Shown: piece after piece, positions 45,268-53,128 of the stretch | Layout of the letters: the number at the start of each line of letters is the position of its first letter | How positions within the stretch are numbered: position 1 is the stretch's first letter | Assembly (NCBI RefSeq): GCF_041146875.1 | Contig: NZ_JBFRXP010000001.1 | Location: 1 to 64,000 of the forward strand | Direction of reading: 5' to 3' | Length of the DNA: 64,000 nt | Source: Igneacidithiobacillus sp041146875 | Lineage (GTDB): Bacteria > Pseudomonadota > Gammaproteobacteria > Acidithiobacillales > Acidithiobacillaceae | Notes under the pieces: model-generated | The model's database searches: none | Seen by the model: the letters and a program-made list of their open reading frames with translations, nothing else | Told to the model about the DNA's origin: nothing | Translations under genes and position numbers: made by a program

Positions 45268-46236
45268 ATGTCGCTGTGGGATAAGATTCAAAAAGGACTG
45301 CACGAAGTTACGGAAGACCTGGAAAAAACAGTCGCCAATGTTGCGAGCCAGGTGGGATCAGTGAATGTTGCCCCTAGCGCTGCGGCGCAGCAGCGTGCTT
45401 TTGAATGGCAAGCGGCCCTGCAACAGCGACGCTTGCCCAGTTTTGTGCAAGATCGCCTGCGCGCCACGGCTGCAGGACAACGTCCGTGGATTCAAAGCGG
45501 CCCAGTGGCGGCCCTGCTCATGGAGCGTAGCCATGGTATCCACCCCCTGGGTATGGTCGGTGGCAACTGCTGGTATCACTTTGGTTTTTCCTGGACGCAG
45601 GGACACTACGATGGTTGGCACCAAGCAATCGATCGCCTACGCCTGGAAGCGGTAGCCATGGGTGCTAATGCCGTTTTGAATGTCGACATGCGCGTGCGCC
45701 ATGGCGACGGTGAAGATATGGACTATGCCCTGATGGGCACGGCGGTGCGCATTCAGGATCTGCCGGCATCCTGGGAACCCGCCGTGGCGACGGTCTCTTC
45801 CCTGGAATTTGTGCGCTTGCTGGAGGAGGGGGTGGTGCCGGTAGGCATTGCCATTGGTGCCGAGTATGACTGGTACCAACCTTGGGGTGGGACGATGCTC
45901 GATCAGGCCAACCAGGCCGCGCCCTTTGCTGCCCGCTACTGGAATATGGAAATTCCTGACCTCTCTAGCTTTCAGGAAAACGTCCGTCGCCGCGCCCTCT
46001 ATAATCTGCAACAGGATGGACGCAAATTGGGCGCTGGGGTCTTGGCGCACACCCAGTATTCCCAACTGTTCCGCGTCAATGCCGAGCAGGGCGAGAGCTT
46101 TCTCTGCCGCCACATCGCCATCGGTACCGCTGTCAGTTACCAGCCTGCCGTTGCCCCGCAACATGAATTGCTGCCTACGGTTTCCCTGGGTGGCCCGTTG
46201 CGTTCTTTCCGTCCCCATCGCAAGGATCTGTTATGA
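45268..46236 (+). CDS. YbjQ-like (heavy-metal-binding/DUF74) domain protein 1
   Basis: 322 residues from the ATG at 45268 (GAGG upstream). It begins with an amphipathic segment (MSLWDKIQKGLHEVTEDLEK), then two YbjQ-type units: the first around AVAMGANAVLNVDMRVRHGDG and DYALMGTAVRI, a second around IPVGIAIGAEYDWY and HIAIGTAVSYQ. YbjQ folds are small alpha/beta pentamer-forming domains of unknown function; a metal role is annotated but weakly supported. It overlaps the next YbjQ-like gene by 4 bases, upstream of pspA. Confidence 0.7.
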   Translation: MSLWDKIQKGLHEVTEDLEKTVANVASQVGSVNVAPSAAAQQRAFEWQAALQQRRLPSFVQDRLRATAAGQRPWIQSGPVAALLMERSHGIHPLGMVGGNCWYHFGFSWTQGHYDGWHQAIDRLRLEAVAMGANAVLNVDMRVRHGDGEDMDYALMGTAVRIQDLPASWEPAVATVSSLEFVRLLEEGVVPVGIAIGAEYDWYQPWGGTMLDQANQAAPFAARYWNMEIPDLSSFQENVRRRALYNLQQDGRKLGAGVLAHTQYSQLFRVNAEQGESFLCRHIAIGTAVSYQPAVAPQHELLPTVSLGGPLRSFRPHRKDLL

Positions 46237-47051
46237 CTGAAGAAGTGATTGCCCCCCACGCCGTTGAACGCCTCAAGGGTCTGCGCTCGCAAGGCAGCCA
46301 TGAAGGTATCTTTACCTCCGACCTGTCGGTCAATGAATTCGTCATGGTGCGCAAGGCCGAATTCGAGCCCTTGGGCCTGGTTGTTGGCTCCTGCATCTAT
46401 CACATGGGTATCCAATATGGTAATTGGAATCAGAACATGGAGATGGATGTCCTGTCTCAGGCGATGTATCAGGCTCGTGAGCTGGCGATGAGCCGTATGG
46501 AGCAGGAAGCCATCATTCTGCAGGCTGATGGGGTGGTGGGGGTGCGCCTGGAGGTCAAGCGCATGGAATGGGACCAAGACATCCTCGAATTTATGGCGAT
46601 TGGCACCGCCATTGCCCATCGCTCTGGCCAAACAGGTTTTAAGGGTGTGGGTGGCAAGCCCTTCACCAGCGACCTATCCGGGCAGGATTTCTGGATGCTG
46701 CTGGAGGCGGGCTACCGCCCCATGGAAATGGTGATGGGTTCCTGCGTTTACCATGTTGCGCACCAAGGCGTGCTGCGGAGCATGGGGAACATCGGCCGCA
46801 ACACGGAGCTAGAGCAGTTCACCCAGGCCATGTATGACGCCCGCGAGCTGGCGATGGAACGTATGCAGCAGGAAGCAGCGGATGCACAAGCCGATGGCAT
46901 TACCGGTGTGCAATTGCATGAGGGCAGTCATAACTGGAAGCCGCACGTAATCGAGTTTTTTGCCGTGGGTACGGCGGTAAAGGCCATGGATGATGCCGAT
47001 ACGCGAGTGGACGCCTTGCGGCCGCAATTGGTATTGCCCGTCAACGATTAA
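46233..47051 (+). CDS. Tandem YbjQ-like domain protein 2
   Basis: 272 residues made of two similar halves. Half one has FVMVRKAEFEPLGLVVGSCIYHMG and EAIILQADGVVGVRLE ending DILEFMAIGTAIAH; half two has GYRPMEMVMGSCVYHV and EAADAQADGITGVQLH ending HVIEFFAVGTAVKA. Both match the YbjQ pattern A-x-x-x-GA-A/D-x-VV-x-V with a terminal IGTAV strand. There is no signal or membrane segment. It probably oligomerises with the preceding paralogue and lies 18 bases before pspA. Confidence 0.72.
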   Translation: MTEEVIAPHAVERLKGLRSQGSHEGIFTSDLSVNEFVMVRKAEFEPLGLVVGSCIYHMGIQYGNWNQNMEMDVLSQAMYQARELAMSRMEQEAIILQADGVVGVRLEVKRMEWDQDILEFMAIGTAIAHRSGQTGFKGVGGKPFTSDLSGQDFWMLLEAGYRPMEMVMGSCVYHVAHQGVLRSMGNIGRNTELEQFTQAMYDARELAMERMQQEAADAQADGITGVQLHEGSHNWKPHVIEFFAVGTAVKAMDDADTRVDALRPQLVLPVND

Positions 47052-47069
47052 ATTTGCAGGAGAGTGACC

Positions 47070-47795
47070 ATGTCATTATTCAAACACGCCTCAGAAATCA
47101 TGCAGGCGCGCATCAATCATTTTCTCGACAATGCAGAAAATCCGTCAGAAACACTGGATCTCTCGTATGAGAAGATGATGAGCAATCTGCAGGATACCAA
47201 GCGCCATCTGGCTGACGTCGCCACGGAAAAACTCAGCTTGGAACATCAAATGGCCGATGCAAAAAAGACTGCCGATCAAGCAGATGCAGATGCGCGTACT
47301 GCACTGCAGGCCAATCGCGAAGACTTGGCCAAGGCCGAGCTGGCGCAAAAGCAGACGGCCTTGGTGAAGCTGCAGTCGCTGCAGGATGCTCACGAAAAAA
47401 TTGCCGCACAGGTAGATAAACTCACAGATTTTGAGACCAAGTTACAGGACAAAATCGAATCCTTCCGCACCCAAAAAGAGGTGATGAAAGGCGAACTGGC
47501 GGCGTCGCAGGCAGAGATTCAGGCGGAAAACTCGCTCTCGGGTCTGGGCAAGGGCATGAATGATGCCGGTGAGGCGATGCAGCGTGTTCAGGATCGCGTG
47601 GCTCAGTCGCAAAGCAAAGCCGAAGCGATGGAGTCGCTGATGGACTCCGGCGCCATTGACGACCCCCTGGACCATCGCAGTCACACCGATAAGGAGATGG
47701 CGCAGCTACGCGAACAAGGTGGTGTCGATGCCGACTTGGCGCGCCTTAAGGCGGAGATGGCGAAGCCGGAGGCGGACAAGAGTTCGGGGTCGTAG
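47070..47795 (+). CDS. PspA/IM30 (ESCRT-III-like) membrane-stress protein
   Basis: 241 residues from the ATG at 47070 (AGGAGAG upstream). The N-terminal helix SLFKHASEIMQARINHFLDNAENP is the membrane-contacting PspA helix 0/1; the rest is long coiled coil (about 25-190) ending in a charged tail. PspA assembles on damaged inner membrane and preserves the proton gradient, which matters in an acidophile. None of the usual partners (PspB, PspC, PspF) is adjacent; two YbjQ-domain proteins and an unknown protein take their place. Its 3' end overlaps the end of the opposite bufC-like gene by 50 bases. Confidence 0.82.
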   Translation: MSLFKHASEIMQARINHFLDNAENPSETLDLSYEKMMSNLQDTKRHLADVATEKLSLEHQMADAKKTADQADADARTALQANREDLAKAELAQKQTALVKLQSLQDAHEKIAAQVDKLTDFETKLQDKIESFRTQKEVMKGELAASQAEIQAENSLSGLGKGMNDAGEAMQRVQDRVAQSQSKAEAMESLMDSGAIDDPLDHRSHTDKEMAQLREQGGVDADLARLKAEMAKPEADKSSGS

Positions 47796-48516
47796 TCTGA
47801 AGAATCCCTGCAGCGCACCATTCTTGTAGCCGTTTGCGCGCCCACGCCACGGCATATTCGCCTGCGGGGAAGGCGAGGGCGTGAGCGTCGGTTGCTGTGC
47901 GTGCGGTATTAGCCAGGGCAGCAGCGAGGCGCGCCTCAGGTAGCTCCAGTTCTCGACTGAACACTGCGCCGTCGCGATGGCGGTAGACCAGTAGATAGCA
48001 ATCGCGTTGGCTAGGTGTTTGTGGGGGTTCTACGGCCAGATGAACGGCAAAGGGATAGTGCTGTAGACGCGCCGTGTTGGCTAACTGCATTGGTAACTGT
48101 TCTAGGTCTGCTGCGCAGCATTCCTCTATATCATTGGGGGCAATCGCCAAAGTCAGGGTGAGCCATTCCCAATGCAATAATGCGGGCAGATAATCCGGTA
48201 GCGGGGGGTCGTCGGCAAAGTGTTGTATCACGAAGCGAAAGAAGGCATCGGGTACGGCGTGAAAACTGGGGTTCGGGCATTCACCGCCGGCCAAAAAATT
48301 ATCGACTAGAGCCTCCCAGATCTCGGGAGAAAGATGACGACAGCTTTCGGGGAACGCATCGACCAGGCTTGCGGCAAAGCTGGCACGAAACATCTCGCGA
48401 TACAGGGTGAAAATGTCCGCCGTCATCCCTGGCGGAGCGGATCCCTCCAACTGCCGCAGTCTGCCTGCGATCTCCCGCAGCCGCGCCGAATACTCAGTGG
48501 GAGTCTTCGAGTCCAT
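47746..48516 (-). CDS. DUF2063/BufC-HvfC family partner of an MNIO enzyme
   Basis: 256 residues. The N-terminal half matches DUF2063 (HvfC/BufC): FTLYREMFRASFAASLVDAFPESCRHL and WEALVDNFLAGGECPNPSFHAVPDAFFRFV, then LPALLHWEWLTLTLAI. In the HvfABC and bufferin systems this protein binds the leader of the precursor peptide and presents it to the DUF692 enzyme. It overlaps the DUF692 gene by 23 bases, and its end runs antisense into the end of pspA. The C-terminal Cys/Pro-rich tail (SCPPPASPSPP) is probably disordered. Confidence 0.85.
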   Translation of the reverse strand: MDSKTPTEYSARLREIAGRLRQLEGSAPPGMTADIFTLYREMFRASFAASLVDAFPESCRHLSPEIWEALVDNFLAGGECPNPSFHAVPDAFFRFVIQHFADDPPLPDYLPALLHWEWLTLTLAIAPNDIEECCAADLEQLPMQLANTARLQHYPFAVHLAVEPPQTPSQRDCYLLVYRHRDGAVFSRELELPEARLAAALANTARTATDAHALAFPAGEYAVAWARKRLQEWCAAGILQTTTPNSCPPPASPSPP

Positions 48517-49309
48517 GGCGTAAGCGTTGCAGCTCGGCGAGCAGCGTATCCAGGGGCGGGATGTCGTTATCCCACTCCAGCAGGGTTGGGCGCGGACCGA
48601 ATCGTTTCTGAGCCTTTTGCAACAACGAAACTACCTCAAGACTGACGCTGCTGTCGTGGGTATCTATCAACCACCCCTTCGGGTGTTGATAGAAACCAGC
48701 GATGTGATAGTAGCGGATGCGCTCGGCGGGCAGCGCCGCGAGAAAATCTGCAGCAGAATATTGATGATTGCGGCTGTTGACAAAAAGGTTGTTGAGGTCG
48801 AGCAGCAACTCGCAGCCGCTCTCTTGCAGCACCGCCAAGAGGAAATCCAGCTCACTGCGGTCGGATTCGGGAAAGCTGCCGTAAAAAGCGGTATTTTCCA
48901 GAACCAAAGGCTGGCCAAGAAAGTCCTGTACCTGTTGAATACGCTCCACTGTCCAACGCAGGCTTTGTTCGTGAAAGGGGATGGGCAGCAAATCGTGCAG
49001 ATAGCCTTGAGCGTCTTGGCAGTACGCAAGGTGCTCGCTGTACATTATGGAATGATGCTCGCGCAAAAAACCGCGTAGCCTATGCAAAAAGTCCCAGTTG
49101 ATCGGCTCGGGGCCGGCTATCGACAGGGAGAGTCCGTGGCAAAATAGAGGCTTGTGCTCTAGTACGCGCTGCAGTTCCGTCGCCGCGCGCCCACCAAAAT
49201 CCAACCAGTTTTCCGGGGCGATCTCGACAAAGTCTACGGGTAAGGACGTGCAGCGCTCGGCAAACTCCGTCAAAAACTCGCGCCGTAGGCCCAGTCCCCA
49301 GCTCGTCAC
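48494..49309 (-). CDS. DUF692 multinuclear iron enzyme (MNIO, BufB/HvfB-like)
   Basis: 271 residues from a GTG at 49309, 8 bases after the precursor stop; the frame extends upstream to 49363. Metal-ligand segments of the DUF692 TIM barrel are all visible: FVEIAPENW, CHGLSLSIAG, YSEHLAYC, LENTAFYG, LLLDLNNLFVN, YYHIAGFYQ, IDTHDSS and LLEWDNDIPP. MNIOs use two or three irons and O2 to convert cysteines in peptides to oxazolone/thioamide or thiooxazole groups. Placement between a Cys-repeat precursor and a BufC partner indicates it modifies that precursor. Confidence 0.9.
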   Translation of the reverse strand: MTSWGLGLRREFLTEFAERCTSLPVDFVEIAPENWLDFGGRAATELQRVLEHKPLFCHGLSLSIAGPEPINWDFLHRLRGFLREHHSIMYSEHLAYCQDAQGYLHDLLPIPFHEQSLRWTVERIQQVQDFLGQPLVLENTAFYGSFPESDRSELDFLLAVLQESGCELLLDLNNLFVNSRNHQYSAADFLAALPAERIRYYHIAGFYQHPKGWLIDTHDSSVSLEVVSLLQKAQKRFGPRPTLLEWDNDIPPLDTLLAELQRLRHGLEDSH

Positions 49310-49317
49310 GGAAAATT

Positions 49318-49638
49318 TTACATGCTTCCCTGTTGCATTTTCTTCATCTGCGCCTTGCCGCACTTACCGTCGTGGGCGCGAATCTGTGCCTTGCTGGTGC
49401 AATGCGACTCCCCCATCTTGCCCTTACTACGCGAGCAATTTCCCTCACCCATCTTGCGGGAACAGTTGCCTTCACCCATTTTCCGCGAGCAGTTTCCCTC
49501 ACTCTTTTGCATGCCGTTTGCGGACATCTGTTGTTGCCCGTTCATGGGGGCTGCGGTCGTGGCGTCGGCCGCCAGGGGCAAGCTCCCCAGACTCAGAGCA
49601 AAGAGCGAAGCCAAACCGAGTTTTGTCGAACTGTTCAT
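49318..49638 (-). CDS. Secreted Cys-repeat precursor peptide (BufA/HvfA-like, EGNC repeats)
   Basis: 106 residues from the ATG at 49638 (GGAGGAG upstream). Residues 1-25 are a signal peptide; the core carries five Cys at 50, 59, 68, 80 and 93. The first three sit in tandem KMGEGNCSR repeats (9-residue period); the others are ESHC and DGKCG. It has the architecture of HvfA/bufferin precursors, whose EGKCG-type cysteines are modified to bind copper, but EGNCS is a different core. It is followed by the MNIO and BufC genes. Copper handling in a metal-rich acidic habitat is the likely role (inference). Confidence 0.8.
   Translation of the reverse strand: MNSSTKLGLASLFALSLGSLPLAADATTAAPMNGQQQMSANGMQKSEGNCSRKMGEGNCSRKMGEGNCSRSKGKMGESHCTSKAQIRAHDGKCGKAQMKKMQQGSM
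49431..49511 (-). repeat. Three tandem 27-bp units coding the EGNC repeat
   Basis: Near-identical 27-bp units start about 49431, 49458 and 49485, each coding nine residues with one Cys. The differences between units are mostly synonymous, so the peptide repeat is older than a single recent duplication. Confidence 0.8.
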
Positions 49639-49733
49639 TTTATCTCCTCCACGTCGTATGAATCTCAAGCCTAATACCTAATACCAGGGCCATGCGCTTA
49701 CCAAGGGTAGCACGGATGTAGGGAGGAATCCAG

Positions 49734-50855
49734 TTAAACCTCGCTGACGTTACTCAAGCCCAAGCGAGTCATGCGCCGCCACAGGGTAACGCGATCGATG
49801 CCCAACTCGCGTGCCACCGCACTGCGGTTATTGCTGTGTTTTTGTAGCAGGTTGACGAGCAGGTCGCGCTCTTCTTCACCATTTTGCTCGCTGGTACCGG
49901 GTGCGGGCGCCCGTTTTTGCGCCCGCTCGACAAAATCCTGTGGTAGATCAGCCACTGCTAGCTCTGGCCCGTTCGCACAGATGTTGGCGTATTCCATGAT
50001 GTTGCGCAGCTCCCGTACGTTCCCCGGCCAGGGATAATCCAATAACAAGTGTTTAACCTCCGAGCGCAGCTTACGCGCGTCCCGACCGCCAAATTTGGCG
50101 AGGAAGTATTCCGCTAGATGGATAATGTCAGTACGACGCTCGCGTAGCGGCGGCACATTCACGGGAATCACATTCAGGCGGTAGAAAAGATCCGCGCGGA
50201 AGTCTCCGCGTTCGACCGCCTCTTTCAGACCCTGATTGGTGGCTGCCACCACCCGCACGTCGACCTTGCAAGTCTTCATCGAACCGATTGGCTCGAAGGC
50301 CTGTTCTTCCAATACCTTCAAGAGCTTGGCCTGATGCGGCTTGGATAATTCACTGATTTCATCAAGAAATAACGTCCCGCCGTCGGCGGCAGCAAAACGT
50401 CCCATGCGGTCACCCACGGCGCCGGTATAGGCACCCTTCACAGCACCGAAAAATTCTGCCTCCCAGAGGTTTTCCGGAATGGCAGCACAATTCACCTCCA
50501 CCAGCGGCTTGCGCGAGCGTTGGCTACTGTCGTGTAACAGCCGCGCGAGCATCCCCTTGCCTGTGCCAGACTCCCCCTGAATCAACACGCTGGCGTCACT
50601 GGGTGCCACCTGCTCGATCAGATCGATCGCCCGCAACATCTGTGGATCCTTGCTGTGGATTCCGGCACGCGCCTCACCCGACAGGCTGCGTTCTGCCTGC
50701 CGCAAGGTGGTCACGTCTTCTATCGCTGCGAGCCTGGAGAGCGAAGCGGGGGCGAGTAGTCCCCAGTAGGCAACGCGGCGAACTGCATCCGCCGAAACGA
50801 CCGCGAAGCTGGGAGTGCAGGCGCGTGCTGTGCCGCATGGTTGCCGATAAGTCAT
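49734..50855 (-). CDS. Sigma-54-dependent transcriptional activator (AAA+ and HTH part)
   Basis: 373 residues. The AAA+ domain has Walker A GESGTGKG (94-101), the sigma-54-contact loop GAYTGA (141-146, a Tyr variant of GAFTGA), Walker B GGTLFLDEI and the sensor FRADLFYRLNVI. The Fis-type HTH is at the end (NRSAVARELGIDRVTLWRRM). Residues 18-58 look like the end of a PAS domain (AIEDVTTLRQAE). The ATG overlaps the stop of the upstream PAS frame (ATGA), but the sequence between suggests one larger gene broken by frame changes around 50850-51010. It is the last gene of the leftward cluster and the probable activator of its two sigma-54 promoters. Confidence 0.85.
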   Translation of the reverse strand: MTYRQPCGTARACTPSFAVVSADAVRRVAYWGLLAPASLSRLAAIEDVTTLRQAERSLSGEARAGIHSKDPQMLRAIDLIEQVAPSDASVLIQGESGTGKGMLARLLHDSSQRSRKPLVEVNCAAIPENLWEAEFFGAVKGAYTGAVGDRMGRFAAADGGTLFLDEISELSKPHQAKLLKVLEEQAFEPIGSMKTCKVDVRVVAATNQGLKEAVERGDFRADLFYRLNVIPVNVPPLRERRTDIIHLAEYFLAKFGGRDARKLRSEVKHLLLDYPWPGNVRELRNIMEYANICANGPELAVADLPQDFVERAQKRAPAPGTSEQNGEEERDLLVNLLQKHSNNRSAVARELGIDRVTLWRRMTRLGLSNVSEV

Positions 50856-51367
50856 TCGGGAGACGAGTGCGCCGTCTGCGCCCCAACGAGGGCGTGACGG
50901 TGCGCCGGTGACCGGGACGGCTGGGGCCTATTATCTGGTCGGCAGCGCAAGGCCGATCGCGCAACGACGCGCGAAAAGGCCTGCTGAGCACGCCGACTCT
51001 CCTGGAAAAAAACGCGGTATTTTTTGTCGCGTTGCCGCACCATCCGCGTGCGAAGAGCAAGGATGCGCGTTTCGTTGTTGACGGTGACAACACGATCCCA
51101 ACTGATGCAACTCTCGGCTGGGCGGCTTACGGCATCGTCATGGCCAGCAGAAATGGCGGCACGCACTATTTCCTTCTGTAATTGCAGGTTGGGAATGTCG
51201 CGCAACTGCGCCGCGGAATTGATGCCGAGAAAGCGGTCCGCTACTGGATTGTGATACAGGAGTTTACCTTGCGGATCCGCCACCATCATGCCAAAGGTCA
51301 TGCCCTCCATGATTTGCGGCATGACCGCGCAGACGATTTCAAAGGCTTTGCTATCGAGGTCTGTCAT
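50852..51367 (-). CDS. PAS-domain part of the sigma-54 activator (separate frame)
   Basis: 171 residues. Residues about 12-115 form a PAS sensor: MPQIMEGMTFGMMVADPQGKL then LYHNPVADRFLGI, ending in RQRDKKYRVFFQE. After about residue 125 the sequence turns into Arg/Pro/Ser-rich, shadow-like text up to the stop. Together with the following AAA+ frame it would give a normal PAS-AAA+-HTH activator of about 540 residues. There is no receiver domain, so sensing is probably through PAS. It overlaps the upstream membrane-protein gene by 4 bases. Confidence 0.7.
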   Translation of the reverse strand: MTDLDSKAFEIVCAVMPQIMEGMTFGMMVADPQGKLLYHNPVADRFLGINSAAQLRDIPNLQLQKEIVRAAISAGHDDAVSRPAESCISWDRVVTVNNETRILALRTRMVRQRDKKYRVFFQESRRAQQAFSRVVARSALRCRPDNRPQPSRSPAHRHALVGAQTAHSSPE

Positions 51368-51894
51368 CTTCCCTCCGGGCCGGGAGCGCCACGGTTTATC
51401 CCATAACCGTAGGAGCCATACGGCGCATATTCTGGGCTGGGATAATTGTTGGACGGCGAACCATACCGACCAGCATAGTCCGGCCGCGGCGGCAATGGCA
51501 AAGGACGCGCGGGTCCTGAATATGGGCTACGCTGTCCCGCCCAGGGTACCAGACCAGAGAAGAAGGAGAATGGCGGAGAAACGTTCTTGTTCAGGCTCCA
51601 GAAATCGGCCTGCATTTGCCCGGTGGCTTGTGCCATGTAGTTGGTGGAGGCCGTCATCTGCCGCATATTTTGCGCCATGCTGTCCATATTCCGTTGCACA
51701 TTGGGGCTTAGGGCCTGTACCTGCTTAGTCATGGCGCGTAAGTCACTGCTCATCTCTACCGCGAGGTAAAATTCATAGGCGGCCAAAACCAGAAACGCGG
51801 TCAAGCCGGCAAAAACGATCATGCGTAGCTGACGATCGGAAAGGCCGGCGAGATTGTGATGTTCCAGCGAGTTTTGTTGTGGCTCCTGCGCCAT
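51364..51894 (-). CDS. Small membrane protein with coiled coil and Pro/Gly/Tyr-rich tail
   Basis: 176 residues. One membrane span (about 23-48: MIVFAGLTAFLVLAAYEFYLAVEM), a coiled-coil or amphipathic part rich in Met and Gln (SPNVQRNMDSMAQNMRQMTA), and a low-complexity tail (PARPLPLPPRP, YGSYGYG). No family recognised. It starts at the TPR2 stop (TGATG) and overlaps the regulator gene, so it is tightly co-translated with them. The tail composition echoes the sulfur-globule-like and Pro-rich proteins of the same cluster. Confidence 0.72.
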   Translation of the reverse strand: MAQEPQQNSLEHHNLAGLSDRQLRMIVFAGLTAFLVLAAYEFYLAVEMSSDLRAMTKQVQALSPNVQRNMDSMAQNMRQMTASTNYMAQATGQMQADFWSLNKNVSPPFSFFSGLVPWAGQRSPYSGPARPLPLPPRPDYAGRYGSPSNNYPSPEYAPYGSYGYGINRGAPGPEGR

Positions 51895-52442
51895 CAGTGA
51901 GGCTCCTTATGGTGGGATTCGCTAGCTAGCAGCTTGGCCGCGAGGGGCGGGTCGAGACGCTGGAGGGTTGGGAGCAGTGCCCCAGCCTCCAGCGGCCGAC
52001 CAGCGGCGATGAGCGCGCGGGCAGCATGGTAATAATTCTCAGCGGCCTGGCGCGGACGCCCCTTTTGCAAATAAACGTTGCCCAGTTCGCCATACCAGCG
52101 TGGCTGTGGGTGTTGCTTGATCAGTTTCTGATACCCTGCAATGGCGCCCGCGATATTGCCATGCCAGTACGCCGCCCGTGTCTGATTCACCAAGGCTTCG
52201 ATAGTGGCATTTTTTACTTTCGGGGCGGCTTTGGCGGGAGCCACTTTCTGTACTGGCGCTGCTTTTTTTACGGGCACGGGTTTCTTTGTTGGCGCCGCCG
52301 GATGCACGGTTGGCGTGGTCTCTGCAGCTGGCTTCGCCGGAGTTGTTTTTGCCGGCTCTGCGGCCAACGCCGTCGCTGAGCCAGTCGCGAGGCTCAGCAA
52401 AACCGCGAGCTGCGTAAAGCGAAAGACTATTGGATGTGCCAT
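51894..52442 (-). CDS. Secreted TPR protein, YGELGNV family member 2
   Basis: 182 residues from the ATG at 52442 (GGAG upstream). It has a signal peptide (ending ALAAE), a Lys/Pro/Ala-rich linker (about 25-75), and a C-terminal TPR-like module: RAAYWHGNIAGAIAGYQKLI, WYGELGNVYLQKGRP, ARALIAAGRPLEAGALLPTL, QRLDPPLAAKL. The module is clearly paralogous to those encoded at 52460-53065 and 60629-61507. It is probably periplasmic. Function unknown; TPRs suggest scaffold or assembly work. Confidence 0.78.
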   Translation of the reverse strand: MAHPIVFRFTQLAVLLSLATGSATALAAEPAKTTPAKPAAETTPTVHPAAPTKKPVPVKKAAPVQKVAPAKAAPKVKNATIEALVNQTRAAYWHGNIAGAIAGYQKLIKQHPQPRWYGELGNVYLQKGRPRQAAENYYHAARALIAAGRPLEAGALLPTLQRLDPPLAAKLLASESHHKEPH

Positions 52443-52459
52443 GTGTATTCTCCGTACTC

Positions 52460-53065
52460 TCATCGGGCAAGGCCCTCCTGCAGATGTTCGGCGGCCTCGG
52501 GGTCAAGACGCGTGAGGATGGGAATGAGCGCCGCTGCCTGGCTATAATTCCCTTGCGCTAGCAACAGATGCCCGGCGTGGGCATAGGCAGTGGCAGCGGC
52601 AATACGCTGTCCAGAGCGCCAGAGCACATTCCCTAACTCGCCATACAGCTCCGCTTGGTCCGGGTCGGCTGTAATCAGCGCCCGATAATCGCCGATGGCA
52701 ACAGGAAAATCGCCTATCCAAAATGCCCGTCTTGCTGCCATGAGCAGGGTGAGTTGCCGGTCATTCAGTCGGCTTTGCGGGCGAGCTGGCGGCGGAAGGT
52801 AGACTGGCGCCACCGATATTGTAGGCATTGTGGGGGTAACCGCGATCGGGGGAGCCACTTTCGACTGGGTGCTCGTTTTCGCCGCTACTGCTTCTTCGTG
52901 GTTGGGCACTTGACCCTGCAGCCCCTCCCAATGACGCACGAAGAAGCTGCGCACGACCTTCCAGTCGTGTTGCCAGGTATCTGGATGCTGGATGGCGACG
53001 ATGCCAAATAGTACGATGGCCACCAGAATCACGAGAAAAATCAAACGCGCAATAAAAGCTCGCAT
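52460..53065 (-). CDS. Membrane-anchored TPR protein, YGELGNV family member 1
   Basis: 201 residues. The N-terminal membrane anchor (LIFLVILVAIVLFGIVAI) is not obviously cleaved, then comes a Pro/Ala linker and the same TPR module as its paralogues: RRAFWIGDFPVAIGDYRALI, LYGELGNVLWRSGQR, HLLLAQGNYSQAAALIPIL, TRLDPEAAEHL. The module should face the periplasm. It lies between the sulfur-globule-like gene (63-bp gap) and its paralogue (17-bp gap). Confidence 0.78.
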   Translation of the reverse strand: MRAFIARLIFLVILVAIVLFGIVAIQHPDTWQHDWKVVRSFFVRHWEGLQGQVPNHEEAVAAKTSTQSKVAPPIAVTPTMPTISVAPVYLPPPARPQSRLNDRQLTLLMAARRAFWIGDFPVAIGDYRALITADPDQAELYGELGNVLWRSGQRIAAATAYAHAGHLLLAQGNYSQAAALIPILTRLDPEAAEHLQEGLAR

Positions 53066-53128
53066 ATCAGCACTCCTCGCCGGCTGTCAGTTTCATGGCT
53101 GAAAAGGACTAGAAGGGGGTGGGATGTC

